Counted from the first letter of the stretch, positions 34,543-43,049 are shown. The stretch is 64,000 bases of DNA from Streptomyces sp. DT2A-34 (GCF_030499515.1 NZ_JASTWJ010000001.1:1860001-1924000), one strand, 5' to 3'. Translations and numbers: made by a program. The notes: generated by a model from the sequence alone, not told the origin.

Positions 34543-35795
34543 CGGATCACCAGCCCCGCACGCAGCCCGGTCAGCAGGTCCTCGACGCGGTCACGGGCGC
34601 CGAGGCCCTCCGCGTCGCCCGCCATGACGTGGCCCAGGTACTCGTTGTTGCTGCCCGCCGCCTTCACGGCCTTGCCGGGCTCGGCGAGCTGCACCTCCAA
34701 CACATCGGGCCGGTCGGCCAGTTGGCGGCCGTCGAGCGCTTCGAGCGTGCCGGCGCGGTCCGGGACGAGGAAGCCGATGGCGGCGCTGCGCAGCCCTGTG
34801 TCCGTGCGCCGGAGGTCGGGCTCGCGGCCGAGGGCGACGTCCACGAAGGCGGCGGCGAGGTCGATGCCGGTGACATGGCGGACGAGCTCGGTGATGCGGT
34901 TGCCGGCGGGCCGGGGGTTGACCTCGACGACGCGCGGCCCGGCGGAGGTCAGTTTGATCTCGGTGTGCGCCACGACGCCGTCCGTCAGCCCGAGCGCCTT
35001 GAGCGCGCCGAGCGTGGTCTGCTCGGCGGCGTCGATGTCGGCGAGCGGCAGGGCGGCGGGGAACATGTGGCCGGTCTCGATGAAGGCGGGCGCTCCGCCG
35101 ATGCTCTTGTCGGTGACGCCGATCAGGTGCACGGCGCCGCCGTACGACACGGTCTCGACGCTCACTTCAGGGCCGTCGAGAAGCTCCTCCAGGAGCACGG
35201 CCAAGGTGCGCCGCTGCCCACGGGCGTTGACCGGGAAGTCGGCCAAGGCCCTGAAGGCATCGGCGAGTTGGGCCTCGTCGTCGACGCGCCGCACATACAT
35301 GCCCGCGCACAGGTCGACCGGCTTGACGACCAGCGGGTAGCCGATCTCCTTCGCGGCCCGCGCGAGGTCGGCCCACTCCTCGTGGACGGCGAAGCGCGGT
35401 CCGGGCAGGCCCGCTTCGGCGAGGACGCGGCGGGTGGCGTCCTTGCGGCAGGCGTTCTCCACCGCCTCGGGGCCGGGGCCGGGCAGACCGAGGTGCCCGG
35501 CGATCCGGGCCACCGTCGGCAGGTAGTAGTCGCAGGAGGTGACCACCCCGTCGAAGCCCAGCACCGAGTGCAGCCGCTCCACCTCGGGCAGCAGGGCGTC
35601 GATGTCGTTGGTGTCGGTCGTGATCACATTGCGGGCCCCGAGCAGCGGGTGCGCCGTCCCCTCGGGCGCCGAGCGCAGGTAGTGATGCAGGTCCCGGGTG
35701 AGGAAGGTGAACTCGTGTCCGCCCTCCCGGATCGCCCGTGGCAGCAGCCTGCTCATCGACCCGACCCAGCTCTCTACCACCAGCAGATGAGCCAC
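34539..35795 (-). CDS. ATP-grasp carboxylate-amine ligase
   Basis: This 418-residue enzyme of the ATP-grasp fold joins a carboxylate, activated as acyl phosphate, to an amine. Visible features are an N-terminal domain with FDGVVTSCDYYLPTVA, the ATP-binding lysines in GYPLVVKPVDLCAGMYV, LLEELLDGPEVSVE, and the metal-binding end TEIKLTSAGPRVVEVNPRPAGN. It resembles L-amino-acid ligases. It is the first gene of the operon behind the Zur-like box; GTG start with GGGGAG close upstream. In the proposed pathway it makes the amide bond of the chelator. Confidence 0.87.
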   Translation of the reverse strand: MAHLLVVESWVGSMSRLLPRAIREGGHEFTFLTRDLHHYLRSAPEGTAHPLLGARNVITTDTNDIDALLPEVERLHSVLGFDGVVTSCDYYLPTVARIAGHLGLPGPGPEAVENACRKDATRRVLAEAGLPGPRFAVHEEWADLARAAKEIGYPLVVKPVDLCAGMYVRRVDDEAQLADAFRALADFPVNARGQRRTLAVLLEELLDGPEVSVETVSYGGAVHLIGVTDKSIGGAPAFIETGHMFPAALPLADIDAAEQTTLGALKALGLTDGVVAHTEIKLTSAGPRVVEVNPRPAGNRITELVRHVTGIDLAAAFVDVALGREPDLRRTDTGLRSAAIGFLVPDRAGTLEALDGRQLADRPDVLEVQLAEPGKAVKAAGSNNEYLGHVMAGDAEGLGARDRVEDLLTGLRAGLVIR

Positions 35796-35887
35796 AACTC
35801 CCCTTTTCGTGCCGTGAGTTCAGACGCCAAGGCAGCCCGGGCCGCCCCTCGGTCGGAGGGGTGCCGGACTTGACGCAGACACGTTAG

Positions 35888-35902
35888 CGATAATCATTTT
35901 CA
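35888..35902. promoter_or_regulatory. Zur-like palindromic operator in the divergent control region
   Basis: Plus strand CGATAATCATTTTCA (minus TGAAAATGATTATCG) matches 13 of 15 bases of the Streptomyces Zur core TGAAAATGATTTTCA. It is the only strongly AT-rich stretch in this 152-bp divergent region (35796-35947), 92 bp before the ATP-grasp start and 45 bp before the peptidase start. Zinc-loaded Zur would repress. It also slightly resembles a Fur box; Streptomyces iron boxes look different. Confidence 0.75.
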
Positions 35903-35947
35903 ATTACCACCCCGTTCTTACCCACCCCTCGGAGAGTCGGAGAGACC

Positions 35948-37459
35948 TTGTCCGTCCTGCCCCGCCCCACCGCCCTGCTGTGCGCCCTCGTGGCCGCGGC
36001 CACCCTGCTCCCCACGGCCGCCACGCCCGCCCGGGCGTCGGCCTCTCTCCCCTTCGGCGCCTGCCCGGACTCCGTACCGCGGCCGCCCGCACCGGACCGC
36101 GTGGAATGCGGGCGCCTGACCGTCCCGCTCGACTGGCAGCACCCGTCCTCCGGACCGCGCATCGAGATCGCCGTCTCCCGCGTCCCCGCCTCCGGCACCC
36201 CGGCCGAGCGGCGCGGCATCCTGCTGGTGAACCCGGGCGGGCCGGGCGGCTCCGGGCTCCCCTACGCGGTCACCAAGCGCGCCAAACTCCCCGCGGGCGT
36301 GCGGCGTTCGTACGACGTCATCGGCTTCGACCCGCGCGGCGTCGGCCGCAGCGCGCCGGTGGACTGCGGTGCGATGGGCGGCCTGTTCGCCGCTCCGGGA
36401 GCGGACCCGGTGCCGACGACCCCGCGCGCCGAGCGGACGTACCTCGCGTCACAACGGCACCTGGCCGACGACTGCGCGGCGGGCGCGGGCAAGGAGGTGC
36501 TGCCGTATCTGTCCACCGAGCAGACGGCGTACGACATGGACGCGATCCGCGCCGCGCTGGGCGAGCCACGGACCAGCTTCCTCGGTGTCTCGTACGGCAG
36601 TTACCTGGGCGCCGCCTACGCCGCGCGCTTTCCGTACCGGGTCGGCCGCATGGTCCTGGACAGCGTGGTCGGCCCGTGGGACTGGCACGACTTCGACGTG
36701 ATCCAGAGCCGGGCGATGCTGCGCGCCCGTGACACCTTCTTCGCCTGGACCGCCGAGCACCCGGAGCGCTTCGGGCTGGGCGCCGGCGCGGATGCCGTAC
36801 GGCGGTCGTATCTGCGCGCACGCGGCGGACTCGCCGCCCACCCGGTGAACGGCTTCGGCCCGGCGGAGTTCGACCGCGCCGTCTACCGCGCCCTCGGCCG
36901 CACCGAGCGCTGGGCGGGCCTGGCCGACGGGCTGCGCGGCTATCTGACCGACGGCAGCCCGGACGGCCTGCGCCCCGCGTCCGCCTTCGACGGCCCGGAA
37001 TCGCGCAACTACGAGGCGGCCAACCGGATCGTGAAGTGCGCGGACGGCCCGGGACCGACGCCCCGCGAGGTCGTGGCGGACATACGGCGCATACGCCGGC
37101 TCGACCCGCAGCCGGTCCTGACCGGACTGGAGGCGTCGGCCTGCGCGTACTGGCACCACCGCCCGGACCACCGCACCCCCCTGGGCAGCCCGGCCGCTCC
37201 GCCCGTGCTGCTGGTCGCGTCCGCGCACGACCCGGTGACCCCGATCGAAGGCGCCCGCAGGCTGCGGGAGGTGCTGCCCGGCTCCCGCCTGGTCACCCTC
37301 GACGACGACTACTCGCACGGCGTGTTCGCCAGCCGGGGCAACGCGTGCGTGGACGGGACGGTCGCCGCCTATCTCGTCGACGGGACGGTACCCGCGGCCG
37401 ATGTGCGCTGCTCAGGGCCGGGACTACCGGTCACGGCAACGGCTGCTCCGTCCAAATGA
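35948..37459 (+). CDS. Secreted alpha/beta-hydrolase, tripeptidyl aminopeptidase-like
   Basis: This 503-residue protein has a signal peptide (helix ALLCALVAAATLLPTAA, then ARASA) and an alpha/beta-hydrolase fold: oxyanion region VNPGGPGGSGLPYA, DPRGVGRS, nucleophile GVSYGSYLG (about residue 216), acid in VASAHDPVTP and the histidine in DDDYSHGVFA near 458. The C-terminal half is the TAP-like domain. It would cleave tripeptides from protein N-termini outside the cell. The start is TTG with GGAGAG upstream. It diverges from the metallophore-like operon and shares its control region. Confidence 0.88.
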   Translation: MSVLPRPTALLCALVAAATLLPTAATPARASASLPFGACPDSVPRPPAPDRVECGRLTVPLDWQHPSSGPRIEIAVSRVPASGTPAERRGILLVNPGGPGGSGLPYAVTKRAKLPAGVRRSYDVIGFDPRGVGRSAPVDCGAMGGLFAAPGADPVPTTPRAERTYLASQRHLADDCAAGAGKEVLPYLSTEQTAYDMDAIRAALGEPRTSFLGVSYGSYLGAAYAARFPYRVGRMVLDSVVGPWDWHDFDVIQSRAMLRARDTFFAWTAEHPERFGLGAGADAVRRSYLRARGGLAAHPVNGFGPAEFDRAVYRALGRTERWAGLADGLRGYLTDGSPDGLRPASAFDGPESRNYEAANRIVKCADGPGPTPREVVADIRRIRRLDPQPVLTGLEASACAYWHHRPDHRTPLGSPAAPPVLLVASAHDPVTPIEGARRLREVLPGSRLVTLDDDYSHGVFASRGNACVDGTVAAYLVDGTVPAADVRCSGPGLPVTATAAPSK

Positions 37460-40436
37460 TCTTGCCGTTGGGCGTGTACCGCGTCCCCCAGCGCTCGGTG
37501 AGCTGGGCGACGAGGAACAGACCGCGCCCACCCTCGTCCGTGCTGCGGGCCCGGCGCAGCCGCGGCGAGGTGCTGCTGCCGTCGGAGACCTCGCAGATCA
37601 GGGCGCGGTCGCGGAGCAGACGGAGCTGGACGGAGCCGTGGGCGTGGCGGATGGCGTTGGTGACCAGTTCGCTGGCGATCAGTTCGGTGGTGAAGGCCAG
37701 GTCGTCCAGGCCCCAGGCGGCGAGCCGGTCGGTGACCGCGACACGTGCGCGGGAGACGACCGCCGGGTCGCTGGGCAGCTCCCACTGGGCCACCCGGTCG
37801 GCGCCCAGCGTGTGGGTGCGGGCGATGAGCAGGGCGACGTCGTCGCCGGGGCGGGCCGGGAGCAGGGCGTCGAGAACGGCCTCGCAGGTCTCCTCCGGCG
37901 GGCGGCCGACGTCGGCCAGGACGGTACGCAGCTTGGCCAGGCCGGCGTCGATGTCGCGATGCCGGTCCTCGACCAGACCGTCGGTGTAGAGCACGAGTTG
38001 GCTGCCCTCGGCCAGCTCCAGTTCGACCGTCTCGAAGGGCATGCCGCCGAGGCCCAGCGGAGGGCAGGAGGGGAGGTCGACGAACTCGACCGTGCCGTCG
38101 GGGGCGACGACCGCGGGCAGGGGGTGCCCGGCGCGGGTGAGGGTGCAGCGCCGGGACACCGGGTCGTAGACGGCGTACAGGCAGGTGGCGCCGACGATGC
38201 CGGAGTCGGGCGTGTTCTCCGCCGCCCAGCCCTCGCCGCGGTCGAGCCGGCCGACCAGGTCGTCGAGGTGGGTGAGGAGGTCGTCGGGCGGCATGTCGAG
38301 GGCGCAGAAGTTGTGCACCGCCGTGCGCAGGCGGCCCATCGTGGCGGCGGCGTGCAGACCGTGGCCGACGACGTCGCCGACGACCAGGGCGACGCGGGCG
38401 CCGGACAGCGGGATGACGTCGAACCAGTCGCCGCCCACGCCGGCCTGCGCGGGCAGGTAGCGGTAGGCCACCTCGACGGCGCTCTGCTCGGAACGCCCCC
38501 GGGGCAGCAGGCTGCGCTGCAGGGTGAGGGCGGTGTTGTGCTCGCGGGTGTAGCGGCGGGCGTTGTCGATGCAGATCGCCGCGCGCCCGGAGAGCTCCTG
38601 GGCCAGGGACAGGTCATCGTCCTCGAAGGGGGCGGGCTGCACGGAGCGGTAGAAGCTGACCACGCCGAGGGTCGTGCCCCGCGCCCGCAACGGCACGGTG
38701 ATCAGCGAGTGGATGCCCGCCGCCAGCACCCGTGCCAGCCGTGCCGGGTCCTGCGCGATCCAGCCGCCCGCGTCGGCCAGGACGGGTTCGAGCACGGACT
38801 GCCGGGTCTCCAGCGAGCGGGCCTGCGGCGTGGACGGGACGTACTCGACCAGATCACCGACGTCGTACAGGTTGTGGGGCTCCTTGCGTACGGCGCGGAT
38901 GGCCACCCGGCGCAGCGCGGTGGCACCGCCGAGGGCTTCCGGTTCCTCGCCGCGCAGCACGGAGTCGGGAAGGTCCACGGCGACGAAGTCGGCGAACCGG
39001 GGGACGGTCACCTCGGCGAGTTCCTCCGCGGTGCGGGTGACATCCAGGGTGGTGCCGATCCGGACGCTCGCGTCGTGCAGCAGCTCCAGCCGCCGCCGCG
39101 CCAGCACGGCCAGCCGGCCGACCCCGGGCTCCCCGACGAGCAGCAGCCACCCTTCGGCACCGCCGCCGTCACTCTCGCCGTCCGGCGCGGGCCGGGTGGA
39201 CGGCTGCGGCGGGGGTACGACGGTGGGGGCGCGCGGAGGCTGTCCGGCGGGGGCGGGGAGAACGGTGCGCGTCGTGGCCGGCGGTGCGGAGGCCGGCTCC
39301 GGCACGGTCGGTGCCTTGGTGGACTCCGGCCCGTGCTGGGGCCGGGGCGGGGCGGACGGGGCGTGCCCGTCGGGCGTGGGGGGTGCGACCGGCGCGACCG
39401 GCACTGCCTGGAACGCCTGGACGGCCTGGACGGCCGGTCCGAGCGTGGTCTGCACGGCCGAGGCGGCGAGAGCCTGCGCAGCCGACGGTACCGGGCGGAC
39501 GTGACGCAGCCGCGGGCCGCCGAGGACGCGGGCCTCGACGGCGACGCCGGTCTCCCCCGCCCCTCCCTCGACCTGCCGGCGCAACAGGGTGGCGGTCCGG
39601 CCGCTGGGCAGGGTGATCTCGGCGAAGGTGCAGTGCGGTGAGGCGATGATTTCCTCGGCCCTCTCGCGCAGCATCGCCAGGTCGATCCGGCCGAGAGCAT
39701 CGGCGGCGTGGCCGTACCGCAGCTCCTCGGGCTGCCTCGGCCAGTCCCGCGCGTGGCCGTCGGCGCGCCGGTACGCGGCGAGGAGGGCGCGTTCGCGCTG
39801 GGAGGCCTGTTCCAGCAGCCGGCCCTCGATGTCCCGGGCGGCGCCGCGGACCAGACGCACCATGGCCGGGTCGCCCTGGTCGCGCAGGCAGGTGAGGTCG
39901 AGGACGGCCTCGATGCGCCCGCTGAGCGGGTCCCGGACGGGCGCGCCCGCGCAGGCGAAGGGCTGCAGGCAGTCGGCGAAGTGCTCCCGGCCGGCGACAT
40001 AGACGGGGCCGCGCTCGGCGAGGGCGGTGCCGACGCCGTTGGTGCCCACGGCCGCCTCCGAGGCGTCGAACCCGGGCGCGAACCGCACCTCGTCGAGGCG
40101 CTCGCACAGCTGCCGGCCACCGCCGAGCCGCTGGACCATGCGGCCCTGCCCGTCACACACGGCGATGGTCATCCCCGCGTCGGCGAGCGAGGCGGCCAGG
40201 CCCTTCAGGACCGGGTCGGCAGCGCGCAGCAACCGGTCGTCCAGCGCCACGTCCGCGGTGTAGCGGACCAGCAGCCGGTGCGGCTCGAGCCCGACGGAGC
40301 GGCATCGCTTCCACGAATCGAGCACCGAGCCCCGGACGTCCGACTCGACCAGTGAGCCGGCGAGGAAACGTTCGTGGGCATCGACGAGTCCGCCGATGTC
40401 GTCCCAGGCGACGGACAAAGGGATCACTCCCCTCAC
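37431..40436 (-). CDS. GAF-domain SpoIIE-type phosphatase with C-terminal anti-sigma-like ATPase domain
   Basis: This protein of about 1000 residues has an N-terminal DhaR/AcoR-like GAF sensor (DVRGSVLDSWKRCRSVG, EAAVGTNGVGTALAE), an Ala/Pro-rich linker (about 320-430), a second GAF domain (about 440-600), a PP2C/SpoIIE phosphatase domain (GVGGDWFDVIPL, VVGDVVGHGLHAA, LVLYTDGLVEDR) and an HATPase domain of the SpoIIAB/RsbW type (ELVTNAIRHAHG, GGRGLFLV). It should control an anti-sigma/anti-anti-sigma pathway by dephosphorylation. Start options are GTG 40436, GTG 40427 and TTG 40418; the last has AGGGGA at good spacing. It overlaps the peptidase gene by 29 bp. Confidence 0.9.
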   Translation of the reverse strand: MRGVIPLSVAWDDIGGLVDAHERFLAGSLVESDVRGSVLDSWKRCRSVGLEPHRLLVRYTADVALDDRLLRAADPVLKGLAASLADAGMTIAVCDGQGRMVQRLGGGRQLCERLDEVRFAPGFDASEAAVGTNGVGTALAERGPVYVAGREHFADCLQPFACAGAPVRDPLSGRIEAVLDLTCLRDQGDPAMVRLVRGAARDIEGRLLEQASQRERALLAAYRRADGHARDWPRQPEELRYGHAADALGRIDLAMLRERAEEIIASPHCTFAEITLPSGRTATLLRRQVEGGAGETGVAVEARVLGGPRLRHVRPVPSAAQALAASAVQTTLGPAVQAVQAFQAVPVAPVAPPTPDGHAPSAPPRPQHGPESTKAPTVPEPASAPPATTRTVLPAPAGQPPRAPTVVPPPQPSTRPAPDGESDGGGAEGWLLLVGEPGVGRLAVLARRRLELLHDASVRIGTTLDVTRTAEELAEVTVPRFADFVAVDLPDSVLRGEEPEALGGATALRRVAIRAVRKEPHNLYDVGDLVEYVPSTPQARSLETRQSVLEPVLADAGGWIAQDPARLARVLAAGIHSLITVPLRARGTTLGVVSFYRSVQPAPFEDDDLSLAQELSGRAAICIDNARRYTREHNTALTLQRSLLPRGRSEQSAVEVAYRYLPAQAGVGGDWFDVIPLSGARVALVVGDVVGHGLHAAATMGRLRTAVHNFCALDMPPDDLLTHLDDLVGRLDRGEGWAAENTPDSGIVGATCLYAVYDPVSRRCTLTRAGHPLPAVVAPDGTVEFVDLPSCPPLGLGGMPFETVELELAEGSQLVLYTDGLVEDRHRDIDAGLAKLRTVLADVGRPPEETCEAVLDALLPARPGDDVALLIARTHTLGADRVAQWELPSDPAVVSRARVAVTDRLAAWGLDDLAFTTELIASELVTNAIRHAHGSVQLRLLRDRALICEVSDGSSTSPRLRRARSTDEGGRGLFLVAQLTERWGTRYTPNGKIIWTEQPLP

Positions 40437-40751
40437 CTGAAGCCGGCCCGGTCACGCGCCGCCGCTCGACCCGCGGTCCAGTCGGCTTCTCCAGGCGATA
40501 ATCACCCTAGCCCTTTTGTGACGTGCATCACAACGGACGCCTTGGGCGGTGGGGCGTACCGCAGCGCGGCCGCCGACCACGACAGTGCGCGACGACACCG
40601 GCGAGCACGCGGCGCCACCTGCGCCGAGACCTCGATGTGACGTACGACGCACAGCGGGCCCCAATTTTTTTTGCCTGCGGCGGTGATTGTTTCCCGGTTG
40701 CCCTACGTACTTCCTGGGGACCGAGCAGCTCACCTCAGGAGGCTAGGCACG
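40437..40751. promoter_or_regulatory. 315-bp divergent control region
   Basis: No gene is visible. Besides the Crp-like site it has an unusual run of eight T (40665-40672) in CCAATTTTTTTTGCC, about 80 bp before the DUF4142 start, and an SD AGGAGG at 40737-40742. The T-run could be an UP-like or bend element. Promoter boxes cannot be placed securely. Confidence 0.5.
40516..40533. promoter_or_regulatory. Crp-like palindrome TTGTGA-N6-TCACAA
   Basis: TTGTGACGTGCATCACAA carries both perfect half-sites TGTGA and TCACA with 6-bp spacing, the classical Crp/Fnr-family operator. It lies 80 bp upstream of the SpoIIE-type gene (minus) and 219 bp upstream of the DUF4142 gene (plus). Streptomyces has a Crp homologue with a related motif. 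Confidence 0.65.
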
Positions 40752-41501
40752 ATGCCCATCTCACGCCGCATGGTAGGGACCGTCTTCGTGGGAGGCGCCC
40801 TCGTTCTGACCCTCTCCGCCCTCGCGTACCCCGCCATGCTGGGCGTGGAGACCACCTCCGCCTCGCAGGACCGGATCATCGCCAACACGCAGTACGGGCC
40901 GCTGACCGAGGCGGACCGCGATTTCGTGGTCAAGGTCCGCGCGGCCGGCCTGTGGGAGCACCCGCTGGGCCTGATGGCGATGGAGCGGGGCACGACCCCG
41001 GAGATGAAGGAGGCCGGCGAGCACCTGGTCGTCGGACACGCCCGGCTCGACCTCGCCTGTCGCAAGATCGCGTCCGAACTGAACATCACGCTGCCCAACC
41101 AGGCCAGTCCACAGCAGCAGCAGTTCGTGGCGACCGTGGACTCCAAGACGGGCAGGGAGTTCGACGCCACCGGTGTCGCCATCATGCGGGTGACACACGG
41201 GCAGATCTTCCCGGTCATCGCGAAGATCCGGGGCACCACGCAGAACAGCATGGTCCGTCAGCTGGCCGACCTGGCCAACGACACCGTGCTCGACCACATG
41301 ACGGTCCTGGAGAAGACCGGCATGGTGAACTTCGACGCGAACAACTTCCAGCAGACCACCCCGCCGAAGCTCCCCAAGGACCAGCTCACCCCGCCCGCGC
41401 CCCAGCCGGGCGCCCCGGTCCTCACGCTCGCCATCCCCAAGGGGCTCGAGGACCTGAACACCGCCTCGCCGTCGGCGCTGCCGAGCGCGGACGTCAAGTG
41501 A
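40752..41501 (+). CDS. DUF4142 exported protein
   Basis: This 249-residue protein has a signal/anchor segment (RRMVGTVFVGGALVLTLSAL) and a helical domain rich in HARLDLACRKIASEL, TVDSKTGREFDAT and DHMTVLEKTG, as in DUF4142 (ferritin-like four-helix) proteins. The C-terminus is Pro-rich. The role is unknown; members are often stress-linked. The ATG has AGGAGG 9 nt upstream. A strong terminator follows. Confidence 0.82.
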   Translation: MPISRRMVGTVFVGGALVLTLSALAYPAMLGVETTSASQDRIIANTQYGPLTEADRDFVVKVRAAGLWEHPLGLMAMERGTTPEMKEAGEHLVVGHARLDLACRKIASELNITLPNQASPQQQQFVATVDSKTGREFDATGVAIMRVTHGQIFPVIAKIRGTTQNSMVRQLADLANDTVLDHMTVLEKTGMVNFDANNFQQTTPPKLPKDQLTPPAPQPGAPVLTLAIPKGLEDLNTASPSALPSADVK

Positions 41502-41507
41502 CAGCGG

Positions 41508-41536
41508 CAGCGCCCCGGAGGCCCTCCGGGGCGCTG
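41508..41536. terminator. 13-bp perfect hairpin after DUF4142 gene
   Basis: CAGCGCCCCGGAG (41508-41520), loop GCC, CTCCGGGGCGCTG (41524-41536). It lies between convergent genes, 7 bp after the DUF4142 stop and 22 bp before the 3' end of the next minus-strand gene, so it can serve both. Confidence 0.85.
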
Positions 41537-41558
41537 TGACCCGTCGTGCCACGCCGTG

Positions 41559-42140
41559 TCAGCCCGTCTTCCACCCCCACGGCGTGTCCATCCGCTCCCA
41601 CTCCGCGGCCCACTCCTCCAGCCGCCGCCGCTCCAGCACCAGCCGCACCACCCAGGTGGACCCCAGCACGATGCCGGCGGTGCCCGCTCCGGCCAGGACG
41701 CCTCCGGCGATCGAGTGCAGGAGCAGCTCGCTCTCGGACAGCGGTTCGCTGGCGATGGCGCCGTTGCGGTCGGTCCACACCTCGACCTTGCTGCCCGCCT
41801 GCGCCTTCGGCGGCACCCGCGCCTCGTCCGTGCGGGTCGAGCCGTCCGGTTGGGTCCAGCGGACGGTGGCCCACACCAGATGGTCGGTGGTGACCCGCGA
41901 GGGACCGGGATCCTCGGCGTCCTTCACGAGTACGGCCGTCACCTTGCGGCTCTCGGCCCGTTGCGCCTGCGCCGACTGCACGACCGCGTCCGCCGCCGCC
42001 AGGCCCACGAACAGGGCGCCGACCAGCGCGAGCAGCCATCCGCACAGCACGACCCACGCCTCGATGACGTCACTGCGCCGCCGCAGCGGACTGCGCCGCC
42101 ACCGCCACAGCCGCACCCTTGTGCACTCCGACGCAGCCAT
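41559..42140 (-). CDS. Two-helix membrane protein, Rv1733c-like
   Basis: This 193-residue protein has a basic N-terminus (RLWRWRRSPLRRRSD), helix 1 (VVLCGWLLALVGALFVGLAA), an outside domain of about 85 residues (VWATVRWTQPDGSTRTDEA, KVEVWTDRNG) and helix 2 (AGGVLAGAGTAGIVLG). This pattern is that of the actinobacterial Rv1733c-like family, function unknown. The ATG at 42140 has AAGGGGG about 8 nt upstream and was preferred to ATG 42188. Confidence 0.8.
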   Translation of the reverse strand: MAASECTRVRLWRWRRSPLRRRSDVIEAWVVLCGWLLALVGALFVGLAAADAVVQSAQAQRAESRKVTAVLVKDAEDPGPSRVTTDHLVWATVRWTQPDGSTRTDEARVPPKAQAGSKVEVWTDRNGAIASEPLSESELLLHSIAGGVLAGAGTAGIVLGSTWVVRLVLERRRLEEWAAEWERMDTPWGWKTG

Positions 42141-42270
42141 GCCGACACCCCCTTGAGCACCGACAGCACTCTTCCAGTGTGCGCCCATCCCGGCGGCCGC
42201 GTACGTTTCGTGTCAATGTCGCTGGTCGATGTCCCGGGCTCGGGCCACGCCCGTACCAGTGCCCGGCGGC

Positions 42271-43035
42271 TCAGCTCGCGGTGCGCCGGATCCGTCCGGC
42301 GTACCGCCTCTCCAGCTCCAGGTTGCCCTCGAAGCCGCCCGGCACATTGGCCGAGACGTACACCGGCGGGCGTTCCCCGGCGGCCAGGAGCTGGGCGGAG
42401 GCCTCGGCCACGGCCATCTGGACGAGCATCACGCCGGTCAGCGTGGACAGGGCGCACACCGCGCCGCCGCCCGGGAGCTCCAGCAGCGCGTCGCCGCGCG
42501 GGGCCGCGTTGTCGAGGACGACGTCGGCGAGGTCGGCGAGCTTCTTGCCGCTCGGGTGGCCGGCGGGGACGGCGCGGGTGTGGGTGAGGGAGGTGAGGGC
42601 GAGGACGCGGTGGCCGCGCTCCTTGGCCCGCAGGGCCATCTCCACGATGACGTTGTTGACGCCGGAGTTGGAGATCACGACGAAGAGGTCCTGGGGGTGC
42701 GGTGCGGCGAGGTCGTAGATCCGGCCCGCCACCCCGGCCTGACGCTCCAGGAGCGGGTCGTCCAGGACGCTCGGCGAGTCGCCGCCGTACAGGACGAGGT
42801 CGGCGATGCTCAGCCGGTTCGTCGGCACCAACCCGCCCGCGCGTCCGGCGAGTTCGAGGACGACGGCCTGGGAGTGGCCGGTGCCGAAGGCCTGGATCAC
42901 GCCGTCCGCGCGCACGCAGTCGGCGATCAGCTCGGCGGCGCGCACCACGTCGTCGCGGGCGGAATCGGCGATGCGGTCGAGGACGGCCATGCTCTCGCGT
43001 GCGAAGCGCCGGGCGCTCAGGGACTCGTCGGACAC
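42271..43035 (-). CDS. SIS-domain phosphosugar-binding protein
   Basis: This 254-residue SIS protein has FGTGHSQAVVLELAGRAGG (phosphosugar loop, about residues 50-68) and VISNSGVNNVIVEMAL, the serine-rich sugar-phosphate site. Likely a phosphosugar isomerase or a sugar-amine phosphate handling enzyme. The GTG start has GGGGAG 7 nt upstream. It diverges from the RpiR regulator, and an operator-like palindrome sits immediately upstream of its start. Confidence 0.87.
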   Translation of the reverse strand: MSDESLSARRFARESMAVLDRIADSARDDVVRAAELIADCVRADGVIQAFGTGHSQAVVLELAGRAGGLVPTNRLSIADLVLYGGDSPSVLDDPLLERQAGVAGRIYDLAAPHPQDLFVVISNSGVNNVIVEMALRAKERGHRVLALTSLTHTRAVPAGHPSGKKLADLADVVLDNAAPRGDALLELPGGGAVCALSTLTGVMLVQMAVAEASAQLLAAGERPPVYVSANVPGGFEGNLELERRYAGRIRRTAS

Positions 43036-43049
43036 GCGTCACTCCCCAC

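Noticed and set aside
24579..35795. NRPS-like or nicotianamine-synthase-like metallophore cluster
   Set aside because: No condensation, adenylation or carrier domain and no CntL-like protein were found; any chelator here must be made by other enzymes.
35888..35902. Reading the AT-rich palindrome as a Fur iron box
   Set aside because: It resembles enterobacterial Fur boxes only partly. Streptomyces iron control uses the TTAGGTTAGG-type box (seen at 23737), and the match to the Zur core is better.
37401..39641. 746-codon plus-strand frame opposite the SpoIIE-type gene
   Set aside because: No recognisable domain, Arg/Gly/Gln-rich shadow of a gene with clear GAF, PP2C and ATPase motifs on the other strand.
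40665..40672. T8 run as a classical Rho-independent terminator
   Set aside because: No adequate stem precedes it on the plus strand and no gene ends there; it lies in a divergent promoter region.
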